Shown: positions 21,129 to 32,831 of the stretch, piece by piece
How the letters are laid out: the number at the start of each line of letters is the position of its first letter
Numbering within the stretch: position 1 is the stretch's first letter
Assembly (NCBI GenBank): GCA_015178975.1
Contig: WHVD01000265.1
Location: 1 to 64,000, forward strand
Direction of reading: 5' to 3'
Origin: Hysterangium stoloniferum
Taxonomy: Eukaryota; Basidiomycota; Agaricomycetes; Hysterangiales; Hysterangiaceae
Length of the DNA: 64,000 nucleotides
The notes under the pieces: generated by a model
Database searches by the model: none
What the model saw: only the letters and a program-made list of their open reading frames with translations
What the model was told of the DNA's origin: nothing
Program-made: the position numbers and the translations under genes

Positions 21129-22806
21129 ATGGATGAAGAATACGATGTAAGCTCAGAACTTTCATCTGAAACCTAATTTAAGTATAAAATTGCTAGGTCG
21201 TAGTGCTCGGGACTGGTCTCACCGAATGCATCTTGTCAGGCTTACTTTCAGTCGAAGGCAAGAAGGTGCTGCACATGGATCGTAACGATTATTACGGTGG
21301 AGACAGTGCCAGTTTAAACCTGACACAGGTCCGCTCAATTTCCTCGCACCGATTCCTATTTGCTAACATCGATCTGCCCTAGCTCTACCGCAAGTTCCGC
21401 CCAGGCCAAGAGGCCCCACAACAACTCGGCCGGGACAGGGACTACGCTATCGATCTCATCCCAAAGTTCATCATCGCATCTGGCGAACTCACCAAAATGC
21501 TCGTTCACACCGACGTCACTCGATACCTCGAGTTCAAACAAATCGCCGGCAGTTTCGTCTATCGCGATGGCCGAATCTCCAAGGTCCCCAGTACCGAGAT
21601 GGAGGCTGTAAGAAGCCCCTTGATGGGCCTTTTTGAGAAGAGGCGTGCGAAGAAATTCTTCGAGTTTTTGCAGAACTGGAAGGAGGAGGACCCTGTTACA
21701 CACCAAGGTATGAGCGGAAGAATAGCTGTAGGCCGCACTTAATACTGCATCAGGCATCGACCTCGATACGGACAGTATGAAAACCGTATATGAGAAGTTT
21801 GGTCTTGAGCCTGGAACTCAAGACTTCATCGGCCACGCCATGGCACTACACTTGGATGATGAGTATGTGCAACCCGTATCCGTGCAAGTCGCTCACATCA
21901 ATTTTAAATCTATCTCAGTTACATCACCAAACCCGCGCGACCGACATACGAGCGTATCGTACTGTACACCTCCTCCATGGCCCGATACGGCAAATCTCCC
22001 TACATCTACCCCCTTTATGGTCTTGGCGAACTTCCTCAGTCTTTTGCGCGTCTAAGTGCCATCTATGGCGGTACCTATATGCTCGACAAAAAGGTCGACG
22101 AAATTGTCACCGATAGCGATGGTCAATTCGTCGGTGTTCGATGCGGCGAGGAGACCGTGAAGGCGAAGCAGGTCATTGGTGACCCTAGCTACTTCGGCGC
22201 CGGCCAAGATAGCGGCAAGCTCCGCGTTGTGGAGGAAAAGAAGGTTGTGAGGGCTATTTGTATCCTCAAGCATCCTATTCCCGGAACGGACAATAGCGAT
22301 TCCGTGCAGATCATCATTCCGCAGAATCAGGTGAACAGGCGGAACGGTACGTGCAGTTGTGCTTATGGTTTATTTATTTTATGCTCTGTCTGATCCTTTC
22401 ATTGCTACTACTATCGTAGACATATACATCGCCATGGTCTCTTCGACGCACAATGTCTGTGCCAAGGACGTCTATGTTGCGATTGTCAGCACTATTGTCG
22501 AAACGGACAAGCCTGAGCTTGAAATCGCACCGGGTATACAACTTTTAGGCAACATCTACGAGAAGTACGGCTCCCATATACCCATTGACGCAATCGCACT
22601 GACATACATGTATGACTAGATTCGTATCCGTCACACCTCTTTACACTCCCACATCATCTGGAGAAGCTGATCAGATCTTCATCACCCGTTCCTACGATGC
22701 CACATCTCACTTTGAGACTGTTGTTGAAGATGTGCAGGATGTTTGGAAGAGGGTTATGGGCAAGGACCTTGTTCTTAAGAAGCGGGAGGTTGAGGTTGGG
22801 CAGTGA
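21129..22806 (+). CDS. GDI1: Rab GDP-dissociation inhibitor
   Basis: Seven exons give a 447-residue protein, the normal family length: 21129-21146, 21197-21328, 21383-21707, 21754-21862, 21919-22346, 22420-22564 and 22620-22806. All junctions are in frame. Rab GDI extracts GDP-bound, prenylated Rab GTPases from membranes and keeps them soluble for reuse in vesicle traffic. Family signatures are the N-terminal [14 protein letters not shown] with [10 protein letters not shown] (the FAD-like fold shared with REP), the conserved region with [16 protein letters not shown], then [20 protein letters not shown]. The MDEEYDVVVLGTG start is typical. The tiny first exon of 18 nt is common in fungal homologues. 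It is a housekeeping gene, presumably single copy and essential. Confidence 0.97.
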
Positions 22807-23060
22807 TCTTTTTACATTTAGTTTCTTTCATCCCACCGTTGTCTCTCGTTGTTTGGAACCTGTGCCTACTCCACTAACTCCGCATTACTAAATAAATTTA
22901 CAATACAGACAATCTATCCTAATCACCCATTTGTGCGATTAATGTAAGACATCCGATGGACGCTAACAAACTCGGTTCGAACTATGAATCGGATATAAAG
23001 AAACCATTTGGTGACAAGATACAAAAACAAATCTACACAACATTTATATATAATTTACCT
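22807..23060. other. Convergent 3' intergenic region of GDI1 and RAV1
   Basis: The 254 bp between two converging stop codons contain AATAAA-like sequence near 22890 (AAATAAATTTAC), a plausible polyadenylation signal for GDI1. Nothing else is visible. Confidence 0.5.
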
Positions 23061-26000
23061 TCAAAAAAATGCATTCATATCAAATTCCGGCACCGTAACG
23101 TCCTGCTTCGCCGTCTTCATAAGACTGCCCAAGCCCTTCTGCCGTTCAGAATCCAGCTTAGTCTCAGTCTCAGGGACTCGGGACGATTCCAGGGATGTTG
23201 TTACGGCAAAGGGCTTTTGCCCCTCACCGGCCGGCGAAGCCGGTTCAGTGGAAGGGATGGAGGGTATATCCATGTCGATGATCATGGAGGCTCGACGTCT
23301 TGCACGAAGATTAAACGGAGAGCGGACGTGTGGCGAGGTAGGCTCATCCAGTGCGATTTTTGCGGTGATCGAAGGAGTCAGTGACGGTCGTTCGAAAGAC
23401 CATGATGCTGTCAAATCGAGGGCTAAAACATGACATCCTGGACAAATATTACTGTTTAGTGCACATGTTGATCAATGGAATAACTTATAAAAGTATCGCA
23501 CCCATTCGACAGAAAACGCGCGCCATTTGGAGTATGAAGTTGAATTCAGTGCGCTCCGGAATCTCACTCGTCCCCTTTGCTGTCTGTAGCGTCTTCGACT
23601 TGAGCTGCGAGAATAACAGCGCCAAGCTAGGATCATCATAGTGGAGGTCTTCCCCGATATCATTTATCCTAATATCAATGCTCAGGCTCGCAGCAAGATC
23701 AGCAAGCGGAGTCTAATCAACCGTATCCCGAGTCAATGTCTGCCCAAAGAGATACATCCAAATGCAAACACGCTTAACTTACCAGCAACACACGCACAGC
23801 AAGATCCCGACGATTCATTTTCCAAAACGCCCAGCTACTAAGGTAGCGGTTCCCGTCCTTGAAAGCGAGGGGCACTATGATTGTTTTGAGAAGATCTTGG
23901 AACACAGGTCCGTCATCTCGGTGTTCGACAATACGGGCTAAGGCTATCGCTAACTGGACGTCATTGAGCTGCTTCACGCATACGTTGACTGCGTCTTTTA
24001 GGCTTCCACCCAGAAGAAAGAAAGCTGCTGCATACGCTGTTGCAAACAAATACCAGTTAACGCACGCTCATTATCACAGTTGACAGTTAAATGTCCTACC
24101 AAACCGCTGTTTGCTAAGAAGGGCATATGCATTCTTCAGCGCGGCAGTCTTCCAACGAGGCTCTTGGAAGTCGTGTCCCAAAAACTTGAGCATAACGGAT
24201 TGTTCTTTGTGCCATGCGGCTTGTCGCCATAATCCATGTACCAACCGGACTTTTCCCAATGCGAAGTAATACAAAGCGCATCTGGTAGGATCCCGATCGT
24301 CCCCCGCCATGAACTCGTTACGTGCGATCGTTTCCATATGAGATCGCTAGATGCGAAGCTCGGTCATAAACATATATCTAAGCCTCAAGGGTGCATGCAG
24401 GACGCACCAATGACTCAGTCGACTCCATCCATATGTATATCCCCAATGCCTTAGCATCATCCCAGACCATTTTACCTCCACAAGCAGCCATTGAAGCAGA
24501 CAGCAAAATCTCTTGGCTCTCGCTGTGGAAGGCCCACACCATGTCTCGGTATCGGAGACGTTCCCTTCCTCTTCCTCGTGGAGCCGCCCCTTTTGGTGTT
24601 GAAGTTGGGGTGATGACTCGCTTGTTAAGGATGTAAAAGGATCTCATGGAGATGAGGTATCGAAGGCCGTTTGAATCCAAAGCTCGACGCTGCTCATCTA
24701 CCTTCATAACCACATTTAATGAATACGTGCATCGGTGCTATCTAACAAACATGCCCACCTCGAGCGTAGTCTGAATCAAGACAATTAAGTGGGCTTGCTC
24801 ATTTGACGTCAATCCTGGGACGGGGCTGGTTTCCAAATGCTTCACGGTACGATCAACAAGGTCTTTGGAGAAGGCCTGAACGCTCCCGTCGTCGAAACTA
24901 AGTTGTGGTTCAACATTATGCAGATGTCGAAACTGTCGTCACAAACCCTTCAGAACCATTGGTAGCAAATAGGGAAGTATAGGGATATCCTCCCAAAGAC
25001 TATGGCATGGATGTCAGCATGGATCAAGTTAGAATAAGCGCATTCCTTACACTTCGCTTTTGCAGCTTCTGAAGAATCTGATCCACCAACAGTGGTTTCA
25101 CATTCAGGGTTTGCTCATTGTTGCTTCGCGCACACTCCAAGCCCTCCGCAAACCGCACAATGACCCCTTTCACATACTCTAACTTTTCTGTAGAAAAGGC
25201 TTAGTAACAACACAGTGACCAGTATTAATATCATAAAACGCACCCCATAGCAAACATTGAAGAAGCATCTGCGGGTGATAGTCAACCAACGGGCCGTTCT
25301 GTGTAGCAACAACCTCGAATAGGGATCTGTTGTTGTCGGTATTTTGATCAGGGGTAACCGCTTGTCCGAAATGTAACATTTGATGGCCTGCAGCTATGAG
25401 CAAGGAACCGTCTGTCAGCCAGACAGAATCACAGATCGGATGTGGTGTCAATCTTGTGGTATGTGTCAATTATACAATATGATATGATGGAAAAAAAGCT
25501 GACTGACTGTGAAATATCGACCTTTCCGACGATCCCCCAAGCAGCCTCTTGTTCGAAGTAGGTCATCCGTTGTTGACATAGAAGGAGGACCTCGTGCTCA
25601 TAGCCAACAGCTAGAATCGATTGACCGTCTGCATTTGACGTCCAATCCAAATCGTTGACAGGTTCAGAAGCACTGATCATTAGCAAATTAGGACGCAGAT
25701 CGCTAGAAGTTGATAGTGATCTACAAGTCTGCTACATACCTTACAACTCGTCTATATTCAAGACCGGTGGAAAACTGCGATTCTTTCGAGTCCCAAATTG
25801 TGATTTCTTCGCCTTCAGGGTGTGGGACAACTGTGTTGTTACTTAGGTTGTGCTCCTTAAGAACTTGATAGAAAGATAACACACCTAAGACGGTTTTCTT
25901 GGTTGAACTGCATCTCGCCATGCGAATATCTTGTCGAAGCGTGTGTACAGAACCTGTACAACGCCACTTGCCACGATCGCATTCTGGCGACGATCCTAAC

Positions 26001-28495
26001 TCGGCACCCGGTACCCAGAAAGATAGAACTCCGTCAGTGGAGATACTCATCAATACATCGGCCTCCGTGGATACCGCATATTTAGGCCATGTAGTTGGAT
26101 CAACTGGGAGGATGAATGGAGGCGGTGTAGACAGTGGTAGGGAGGTATTCGAATGGAGGGTTGGAACGGTCTCAGTGGTTGGAGCTGAAGGAACATGGAT
26201 TTGCACAATGGATGATTCTTGGGTAATGCCAATGAGTAGAGTATGCGATTGAGCTGAAGGAATTGAGAAAAGTGATGTAAGCGGTGGCACGGCCAGCTTG
26301 AATATGTCTGGCGTAGTTCTGCTATGATTCTGGATTATCAGCTGATTCCGGGATGGGTCAAACAAAGCTGTTGTATTGCCTGCAAACTTAATTCAGTAGC
26401 TGCATCGGAGCGAATTTAACAAAAAGAGCGACCTTCATCGAAAACTGCTACCGGTCCCTTTCCTCGCCATGCACCAACTCGTCTTAAGTAAGCATTTCCA
26501 GATTGTTGGTCAAAGGTCCATGCTTCACCGCCAGATGTCCGTACTACAGCCACACCTGTCCCTTCAGGAGTGCGCACAAATTTTTCAATGATTTCCTCTT
26601 GTTCCAAATGATCAATTCGATTCTCATGGTCGTTAATGGCGACACGTCGTAACCCTTCCTGCTCAGCATTGAAGAAGGACAGGGGGTTGAACGCATAAGA
26701 TACTAATGGGGGAGAGGTCGTTAAGCGAAGATTGCTCCCGGATACACATGTCTTTTCATCGAGAGAAGGTAGATTGGACATGAGCAATTGCGCAGGCGGC
26801 CGTGGGACAGAAAGTGTCGAAGGTGGCATATGGAACAACGTAAATTGTCTAAGGAGCGTGGGTGGCCGACGATCAATGTTCTGTAGAAGAATAAGTCAGA
26901 ACTGTCTAGTGTGACGCCTCAGAAAATCCCCAAATCGGAACGTTTTCAGGGATTCTTTCTGGACTCCTGTATGGCGTAAAACCTATGCGGGCAGTATCAG
27001 GATCTAAACGAGACTCAGCATTAACAAAAGGTCCATAACAGTTGGATCCTTCGTTAGCAAGTCCGCTTCGCATCCTATCCGCTCACATGAGTTTGAGTCA
27101 CAAAAGGGGGTCCGAAAAGATCCTCAAAGTTTCAGATTGGGGGTGTTCACGAGACATTGAAGTGAAATGTTTGTAGACGTACTGCAATACCACGGACAAC
27201 GATGGACCCATCTTTCAGTATGCGGAGAAAAAGGTCCCATTCTTCATCCCTAATTTCTTCTAGCTTCTTGAGTTGATCCTTTTCGTTCACAAATACACTC
27301 CTCTCTGTAGAATTGGTCGGAAGTTGCTGATCTGCTGTTAAACGAGCAATTGATTGCAAAAGAATTTGACGATCGATTGGAAATATGAAAGATGCCGGTG
27401 GCATGGATGTTAGCGGTGAAGGAAGAAATGATCCAGGGTCTAGTGCTGAATGAAGTTGTAGACGCTGTGGCGCATCTAAAACAGGATGAAATATGCGAAT
27501 AGTTGAGTCTGAGGTCAATGTGTATAGTGTCAAGTCAGGCCTGAAATTATAAGTCACATGTTAAATTGTGTTTAGTTTGGAAGAGATCTGTGTACCGGCT
27601 ATGTGATTTAGGAGCCCTCCATATCAAACGCACCAATGGTCGAGGATGGCGTATTGTTTGGGTTTCCTGTGGAAGGGCCGTTAAATGCAATCGGACCAAG
27701 TTCCCGTGCTTCTGCATTATCTTTGTCAGTATTTTAGATTTTTAAAGAGACTGGGAAACCCACCGAAGATATTGACGCAATGTGGGTGAGAGAGGGAGAA
27801 AATAGGATTTGGCTCAACATGGGCACGCTGTTGCAGTAAACTCAGTTTTCAACATCCATTCCTGAGGCATCAACAATCTTACGCTGCCTCCCATTTTTTG
27901 ATCCAAGTCGGGATATCATTTTGTAGCGTTAACGTATATACAGAAAGGGTGGTCGCGGTTCCGACGGCCAACAAGCCTGTATACTCGATGTCATTCTAAT
28001 AAAATTTCAGCTGGTTCGAGCTCACCCGACTTGCAATCTGCAGCAGTAACTTCCTCTCCTAGCGACAAAGTTGAATGAACTTTGGTCGTTATAGACGATT
28101 TCCGTGCAGCAGACTCAGAGACGGACCAAAATGCGAGTTGTGAGCCCATGGAGGCTACTATCTAACACATGATATTAAACAAAGCTAATCAACTACGTAC
28201 AAAAGGCACACACTAGCTTCAGCCCAGCATCCGTTACAACCACCTTGAGCTTTCCTTTGGTACTATAAGAAGCGGGGAATGCTTCCCAAAATGCCAAAAT
28301 CCGAAGAAGACTCAATTCTCGGGCATCCAACACGACCAGTGTGTCTGCAGATGCGTATAACTGGGTGCATAACTCTCAAAAAGTAGAAAATGGGGTGTAG
28401 AACGCGTCAGGACTTACTAGGAGGGAGTGTCGAGCAAGGGAAACTTGGGCGACATCATTGGGCCAACCTGTATAAGCATTCAGAAGTGAGAGCAT
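23061..28495 (-). CDS. RAV1: RAVE complex subunit Rav1 (DMXL family), V-ATPase assembly factor
   Basis: A large gene of many exons. The start ATG at 28495-28493 opens with MLSLLNAYTGWPNDVAQVSL, followed by SADTLVVLDARELSLLRILA, which fits the Rav1 N-terminus. WD40-like segments follow (for example LTLYTLTSDSTIRIFHPVLD near 27.5 kb and WTSNADGQSILAVGYEHEV near 25.6 kb). The diagnostic C-terminal Rav1p_C region is at about 24.3-23.8 kb: CALYYFALGKVRLVHGLWRQ, AALKNAYALLSKQRF, LGGSLKDAVNVCVKQLNDVQ and SSWAFWKMNRRDLAVRVLL. The last exon is Ser/Pro-rich and ends at 23061. RAVE binds free V1 and reassembles it with Vo, so it supports vacuolar acidification and glucose response. An apparent TGA near 24940 falls in a 45-bp intron. 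Not all exon borders were resolved. Confidence 0.93.
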
Positions 28496-28705
28496 GGTAC
28501 AAAGACCACTATTGAGGTGACAGGAGAAGGAAAGTCATAAAATAGGCTAGGGCGGAGGGGGTTAGCGCCTGAGTACGTAATCAAGCGTCACTAAAGTACC
28601 GTAGATCGCTATATCCGACAAGAATTTACGGCAGGTCACTTGAGACGACCATCTGTCTATCATCTAAAATATTGTTCTTCTCGAAGCACTTGGCTAGTGA
28701 CTTCG
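28496..28705. promoter_or_regulatory. Bidirectional promoter region of RAV1 and EEF2KMT
   Basis: The two start codons diverge with only about 210 bp between them, so both core promoters must lie here or overlap the coding starts. I see no strong TATA box. The spacing and orientation are direct; shared regulation is inference. Confidence 0.55.
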
Positions 28706-30356
28706 ATGTCAAACTCGCTGATTATATTTCGGCTGAAGCAAATATATGGTACAGGGTCGCCGATGCCGTTTCTTTCAAAAGATCTATTTGAGGGACTATC
28801 CAACCTTGAATTTCAAGATGTTCTCGTGAAGACATTATTGCATTCTCCTCCGCTTGAGCAATTCCCACCATCACCGGAATCGCGGCACCGATTCTGGAAA
28901 TGGGTAGTGACCTTTTTGGAAACAAGTGGAGAGGCGAGCAACCCATCTTTTTGCATGATGACCCGCTGAGTCACAAAGTTGTACGAAGAGCAGGAGGTGG
29001 ACGAACGTATATACGAAGCTTGCCTCGACTCACTCGCCACAAGGTCTGTTAGAATTATTATTTTAGGGGTTATCACAGTTGCCATTTCACAAAATGTTCC
29101 GAATACTCAAAAATAATTGGACACACTACAATAATATTGGGAGTCTGTCTCGTTTTTGAAATAGTAAATCAATTTTCAGACGAAACAGTTACTGAAACGC
29201 TCAGTTTTATGCTTGCTAATGTTAAAATGGTGATCGAAACCGTTCTCAAAACAGCATCAAAATAGGGCCACTGTGATAACCCCTATTTTACTGGAAATTA
29301 TCGTACAATTAATGATAAGTTTTACAGATCCGCAACTTTTGCTCTCCAACCCCCATCCCCCGCTTACTGCACTTATTTTTGGCATATACGACCAGAAAAT
29401 ATACAGTCTGAATCTACACTACGCACCACGACACTCCTCGAATCACGGACATTAATTGAAGGTGGGACAACTGGCTTCCGAACTTGGAGAGCTAGCCTAG
29501 TGTTCGCCGATTGGCTTCGAGTGAATCCCGGTATATTAGAACGATTTTTTCAGGTGGAAAATCTCTTACTTATCACAGATGTCGTGCAAAACCGTCGAGT
29601 ACTCGAATTAGGATCCGGAATCGGATTTTTAGGGCTTGTTGTTGCCGACCTCCAACTGGATGCCAACCCCGGTAGCTACAGTCTAACGATGACTGATGTG
29701 CACTCGGAAGTTCTATCACGCTGCCGTGACAATTTTCAATTATCCTGCAGTAGGTATTGAATCCCGGAGGTGTTTTCTGGTTGGCTAATCTGTTTCTCAC
29801 TTCACTATATATTAGACAACATGAATAGACATTCGTCGTTGGATTTTTGCTTGCTGGACTGGTTCGATGCCCTACAAGATGATTCCACTGCCGATCCGAA
29901 CTCGGTACTCAATCAGATTTTGATAAAATCGGACATTATTATCGGCGCAGATCTGGTAGAGCCATTTTCTCTAGACGTAGAGGCGTTTGTAGGAATGATT
30001 TGACTTCAGGTCTATGACACATCGGTTTTGCCAGCCCTATCTGCACTCTTCGTTAAGTTCTTTCTCAATAAGAACTCTGTAGTTAAAACTACGTCACGGA
30101 GGTGCACCCCTTGCATTTATATCGCGCTAACAGTTCGACAAGAGCAAACCTTTTCAGCATTTACAGAGTGTCTCGGTGCGTGTCTGATATGCTTTATCAG
30201 GTGTATAATTAAAAATCACATCTAGCACAACATAATCTTCTCTACGAAGAATTAGATATCACTGGGATTTATCCGGAACAATTTTTGAGCAGAGCAGAAG
30301 ACAGCGGCGATTCTCATATAAAGTTTATACAAATAACTCAGTATGATGGTGCTTAG
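28706..30356 (+). CDS. Protein-lysine methyltransferase of the EEF2KMT/FAM86 (yeast Efm3) family
   Basis: ATG at 28706. The N-terminal exon contains FPPSPESRHRFWKWVVTFLE; a second has VDERIYEACLDSLAT; then CTYFWHIRP, LLESRTLIEGGTTGFRTWRA and SLVFADWL lead into the SAM-binding motif VLELGSGIGFLGLVVADL. After an intron come FCLLDWFDAL and IKSDIIIGADL, then after another intron VYDTSVLPALSALFVKFFL and the C-terminus ending at 30354-30356. The order matches seven-beta-strand methyltransferases that methylate eEF2. Introns at GTAGGT...ATTAG, GTAGAG...TTCAG and GTGCGT...TCTAG keep the frame. The intron or gap near 29046-29340 is unusually long because it holds a 218-bp inverted-repeat element; the donor after SGE is uncertain (possible GC donor). 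Confidence 0.85.
29066..29283. mobile_element. 218-bp Tc1/mariner-type MITE inside the methyltransferase gene
   Basis: Terminal inverted repeats GGGGTTATCACAGT (29066-29079) and ACTGTGATAACCCC (29270-29283) are exact over 14 bp and continue imperfectly to about 18 bp. TA flanks both ends (29064-29065 and 29284-29285), the duplication expected for Tc1/mariner. The interior has no transposase. It lies between exons encoding SLAT and the CTYFWHI segment, so it is probably removed with the intron. Confidence 0.85.
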
Positions 30357-31260
30357 TATGCTCATTTTTTCGAGTATAAATCCGTAACATTTACGCTATT
30401 GATTGATTTCAGGAATTTCAGGAGCTTGCTGTGTTGGTATCAAGATCTAAATTTCACGTATGCTGAGCTAAACCGCCTGTTGGCCCCTCACACTTATCAG
30501 TGATACCCATACGATTAATACAAGATCTTCCTCGGATCCGAAGCATTTTTTTCTACTATGACCCCTCCGTTTTCGATTAATATCATTATCTGCGACAAAA
30601 AGGTTGTTTAAAGCATTGACGATTTGCTGACAACCACTTAAACTTAACATCGAACATCTGTCTATAGACGTGTCATGCGCTCCCTGAACTTGCAATTCGG
30701 CCAGCCCCCACACATCTAAATGGACTGAAAATGGTCACTTTCAGCCCTTCTCACTCCTTCAGAATGGGATTACAAGACTGTTTTCTTTTTGCACAAGCCA
30801 TGCAAAATGTCATTGACTATTTTCATTGAGTTCAATCCCAGTGATTATTCCAGATTTTATCAATCTTCAGATAGCTGCTGGGTAGATGTGGCCATTTGAT
30901 GATGCAATTCATCAATGCTAAATATCTTCCTAACTGCATTCACTTGTTCAGTTACTGTGTGGTGAACTTGATATAAGCTGTCTTTAAGTGGAATCTATCC
31001 AATTGTATAGCCCTGCCCTCACAATAATACTGCAAAACCAGACTTATCACAACATCCAAATGATATTAGTGTGAATGCCAAGTCTTGGCAGTACAACATG
31101 TTCTGCAGGGTGACAGACATTTGTTGGAATTGGAAATACAATATCTAGTAGCTACAGCACAAGAAATATGTAATTATTATAAGTCCCCAAGTTGGCATCA
31201 GTCAATTGTGACATGTAGAATATGTGAGTATATATCCTCTAAGCAATACTACCAAATAAG

Positions 31261-31331
31261 GTCCAGTAGCTCAGGTGGCAGAGCATTGGCATATATAGCC
31301 AGGAGGTCCTTGGTTGAATCCCAGACTGGGT
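31261..31331 (+). pseudogene. tRNA-like sequence, tRNA pseudogene or SINE head
   Basis: Folds as a cloverleaf on paper: acceptor GTCCAGT/ACTGGGT (with GU pairs), D arm GCTC-AGGTGGCA-GAGC, anticodon stem TTGGC/GCCAG with loop ATATATA, and T arm TTGG-TTGAATC-CCAG. A box TAGCTCAGGTGG and B box GGTTGAATCC are recognisable. The anticodon in the loop would be ATA, which is not a normal tRNA-Tyr anticodon, and the site is surrounded by repeats. A decayed tRNA or the head of a tRNA-derived SINE is more likely than a working gene. Confidence 0.6.
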
Positions 31332-31844
31332 CAATACTTTTCTATACCTTTAATAACATTGTCCCATTGCTGTTGGCATTCCTATCTTCATGGTGCCAAT
31401 TCCAGTTGTATTGAAAATCATTGTGTCAGTTGCCCTGATACTATAGGGTGAGGTGGGATAGACTTATTAAGATCTAAGCAAATGGGGGAAGGAGGGCGAG
31501 ACCAATGATATGAAAAGAGCTAATTGGGGGACTGATGATAGAGATTGTACTAGTTGGGAGGTCCAACTCTATAAATTTAGTGGAGCTTGGCTTCAACTTA
31601 TGTGTTGCACCCTCACATGAACTGTTAGGGTGCTCTGGTATTTCAAACAGAGCAGATAGTATGGCAAAGGTGAAGATCAACACTTCACTCAATTGACCAG
31701 TGGGTTGAAATACTAAGAGTTGTAAGGTAAGAGTTCATGGCTTACCAAAGAATGTCTTTGAGGGTATTGAGAAGGGAGGAAAGAGACTGAGAACTAGTAG
31801 AGGGTAATCTAAGTCAATTTTCAAACTAAAGAAATGTAGCATAC

Positions 31845-32020
31845 TGTTACGACCCATTCCTGGATACTTCAATATCCAATATCATCTGAAACATCCAACC
31901 TCCACCCCAAGTCTCCAATCCAACTTCCCATCTCAATATCTGATCCTGACTTCCAACTACAGAACATGCCTAAAAAGGGATATTATGTAATAGTATTCTA
32001 GACCATGTTTCTACACATGT
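31845..32020 (+). repeat. LTR fragment related to the solo LTR at 42652
   Basis: TGTTACGACCCATTCCTGGA followed by CTTCAATATCCAA and CTTCCAACTAC-GAACAT parallels the first 70 bp of the complete solo LTR at 42652-43200. The right end is not recognisable, so this is a 5' LTR piece. The end coordinate is approximate. Confidence 0.6.
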
Positions 32021-32122
32021 TTAGCTATGTACATACTGTGTTTTCTTTTGAGATTTTTCACTATTTTTCCTCCCTTGGTAGCAGCCTGCCAATATGCAAA
32101 TGCCAAACATTGAAAAGGTTTT

Positions 32123-32476
32123 GTGAGTCACTGTACTTTAGCACAGCATGATCACATGATCTCAAAGTTCCACGAGGAATATGGTGGTCCCTGCCATGTC
32201 CACACACACATCATCCAGGCCATCTTGGGCCATGGCTTCTCTGGCGCCTACTACCAACATTTCCTCCCCAACCTCCCCACCTCCTGTCCCTGTGGCACAG
32301 AAGACATCCAGTCCTGCCTCTACATCCTTTCCGAGTGCCCCCTTCATGAGGAGCACCACCACACCCTCCACACTGCCTCTCAAGACCTATCACTCCCCAT
32401 TATCCTTGGCACCTACAAGGGCCTTGAAGCCCTAGCTGAGTTCATTGCCACCTCTGATGCTTTCCAGAAAGTATGA
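32123..32476 (+). pseudogene. C-terminal fragment of a LINE (non-LTR) polyprotein
   Basis: 117 codons are open, the first dozen of which are target DNA left of the insertion. The LINE part runs from HEEYGGPCHVHTHIIQAILG through GAYYQHFLPNLPTSCPCGTE to LGTYKGLEALAEFIATSDAF. This is the RNase H-distal, zinc-knuckle-like tail typical of Agaricomycete LINE polyproteins (family assignment from memory of the pattern). It has no independent start and is not a gene. Confidence 0.75.
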
Positions 32477-32831
32477 CCGTGTTAGGGTACATACATGGCA
32501 GGTTTCCAGAGAAACCCACAGGATATCTGGTAGGACTTGGCTTCAGCTTATAGGCTGCACCCTCACAAGATCGTGTTGTCCAATTTCAGACAGGCGGACA
32601 GGAATTACAGGGAGTCTGGCAGGGTTCATGGGTTGAGGGGTCGTAGGCCAGAGGTCATGGGTCAAGAGGTCAGGAGTCGAGATAAATAAGAGAGATAGAT
32701 GTGTCAGAGCCCGTGGGCTCTGACTAGCGTGAGTGGTGTAATTCAAGGAGGAGTTTAGAGTGGAAAATCTATTAGATTACTGGGGGGAATCTAAGCCGAT
32801 TATCTGACTGGGATTGTATGTACAACATCTG

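Larger units (their letters stand above)
30357..32144. other. Repeat-rich intergenic region right of EEF2KMT
   Basis: AT-rich DNA without credible genes. It contains a tRNA-like sequence (31261-31331), an LTR-type fragment in reverse orientation around 31455-31640 with the TTGGCTTCAACTTATG motif and the TTGGGAGGTCCAAC block that recurs in forward orientation near 41967-42090, and the start of another LTR at 31845. Confidence 0.55.

Noticed and set aside
24935..24950. Apparent in-frame TGA within RAV1
   Set aside because: A 45-bp intron with donor GTGACG and acceptor CTTAG removes it and keeps the frame (KGF joining to DDGSVQAF), so no nonsense mutation is needed.
31261..31331. Functional tRNA gene
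   Set aside because: An ATA anticodon, a C-A mismatch at the base of the T stem, GU-rich acceptor and repeat surroundings make a pseudogene or SINE head more likely.
32160..32435. Alternative frames overlapping the LINE fragment
   Set aside because: They are Ser/Thr/Pro-rich shadows of the LINE reading frame.
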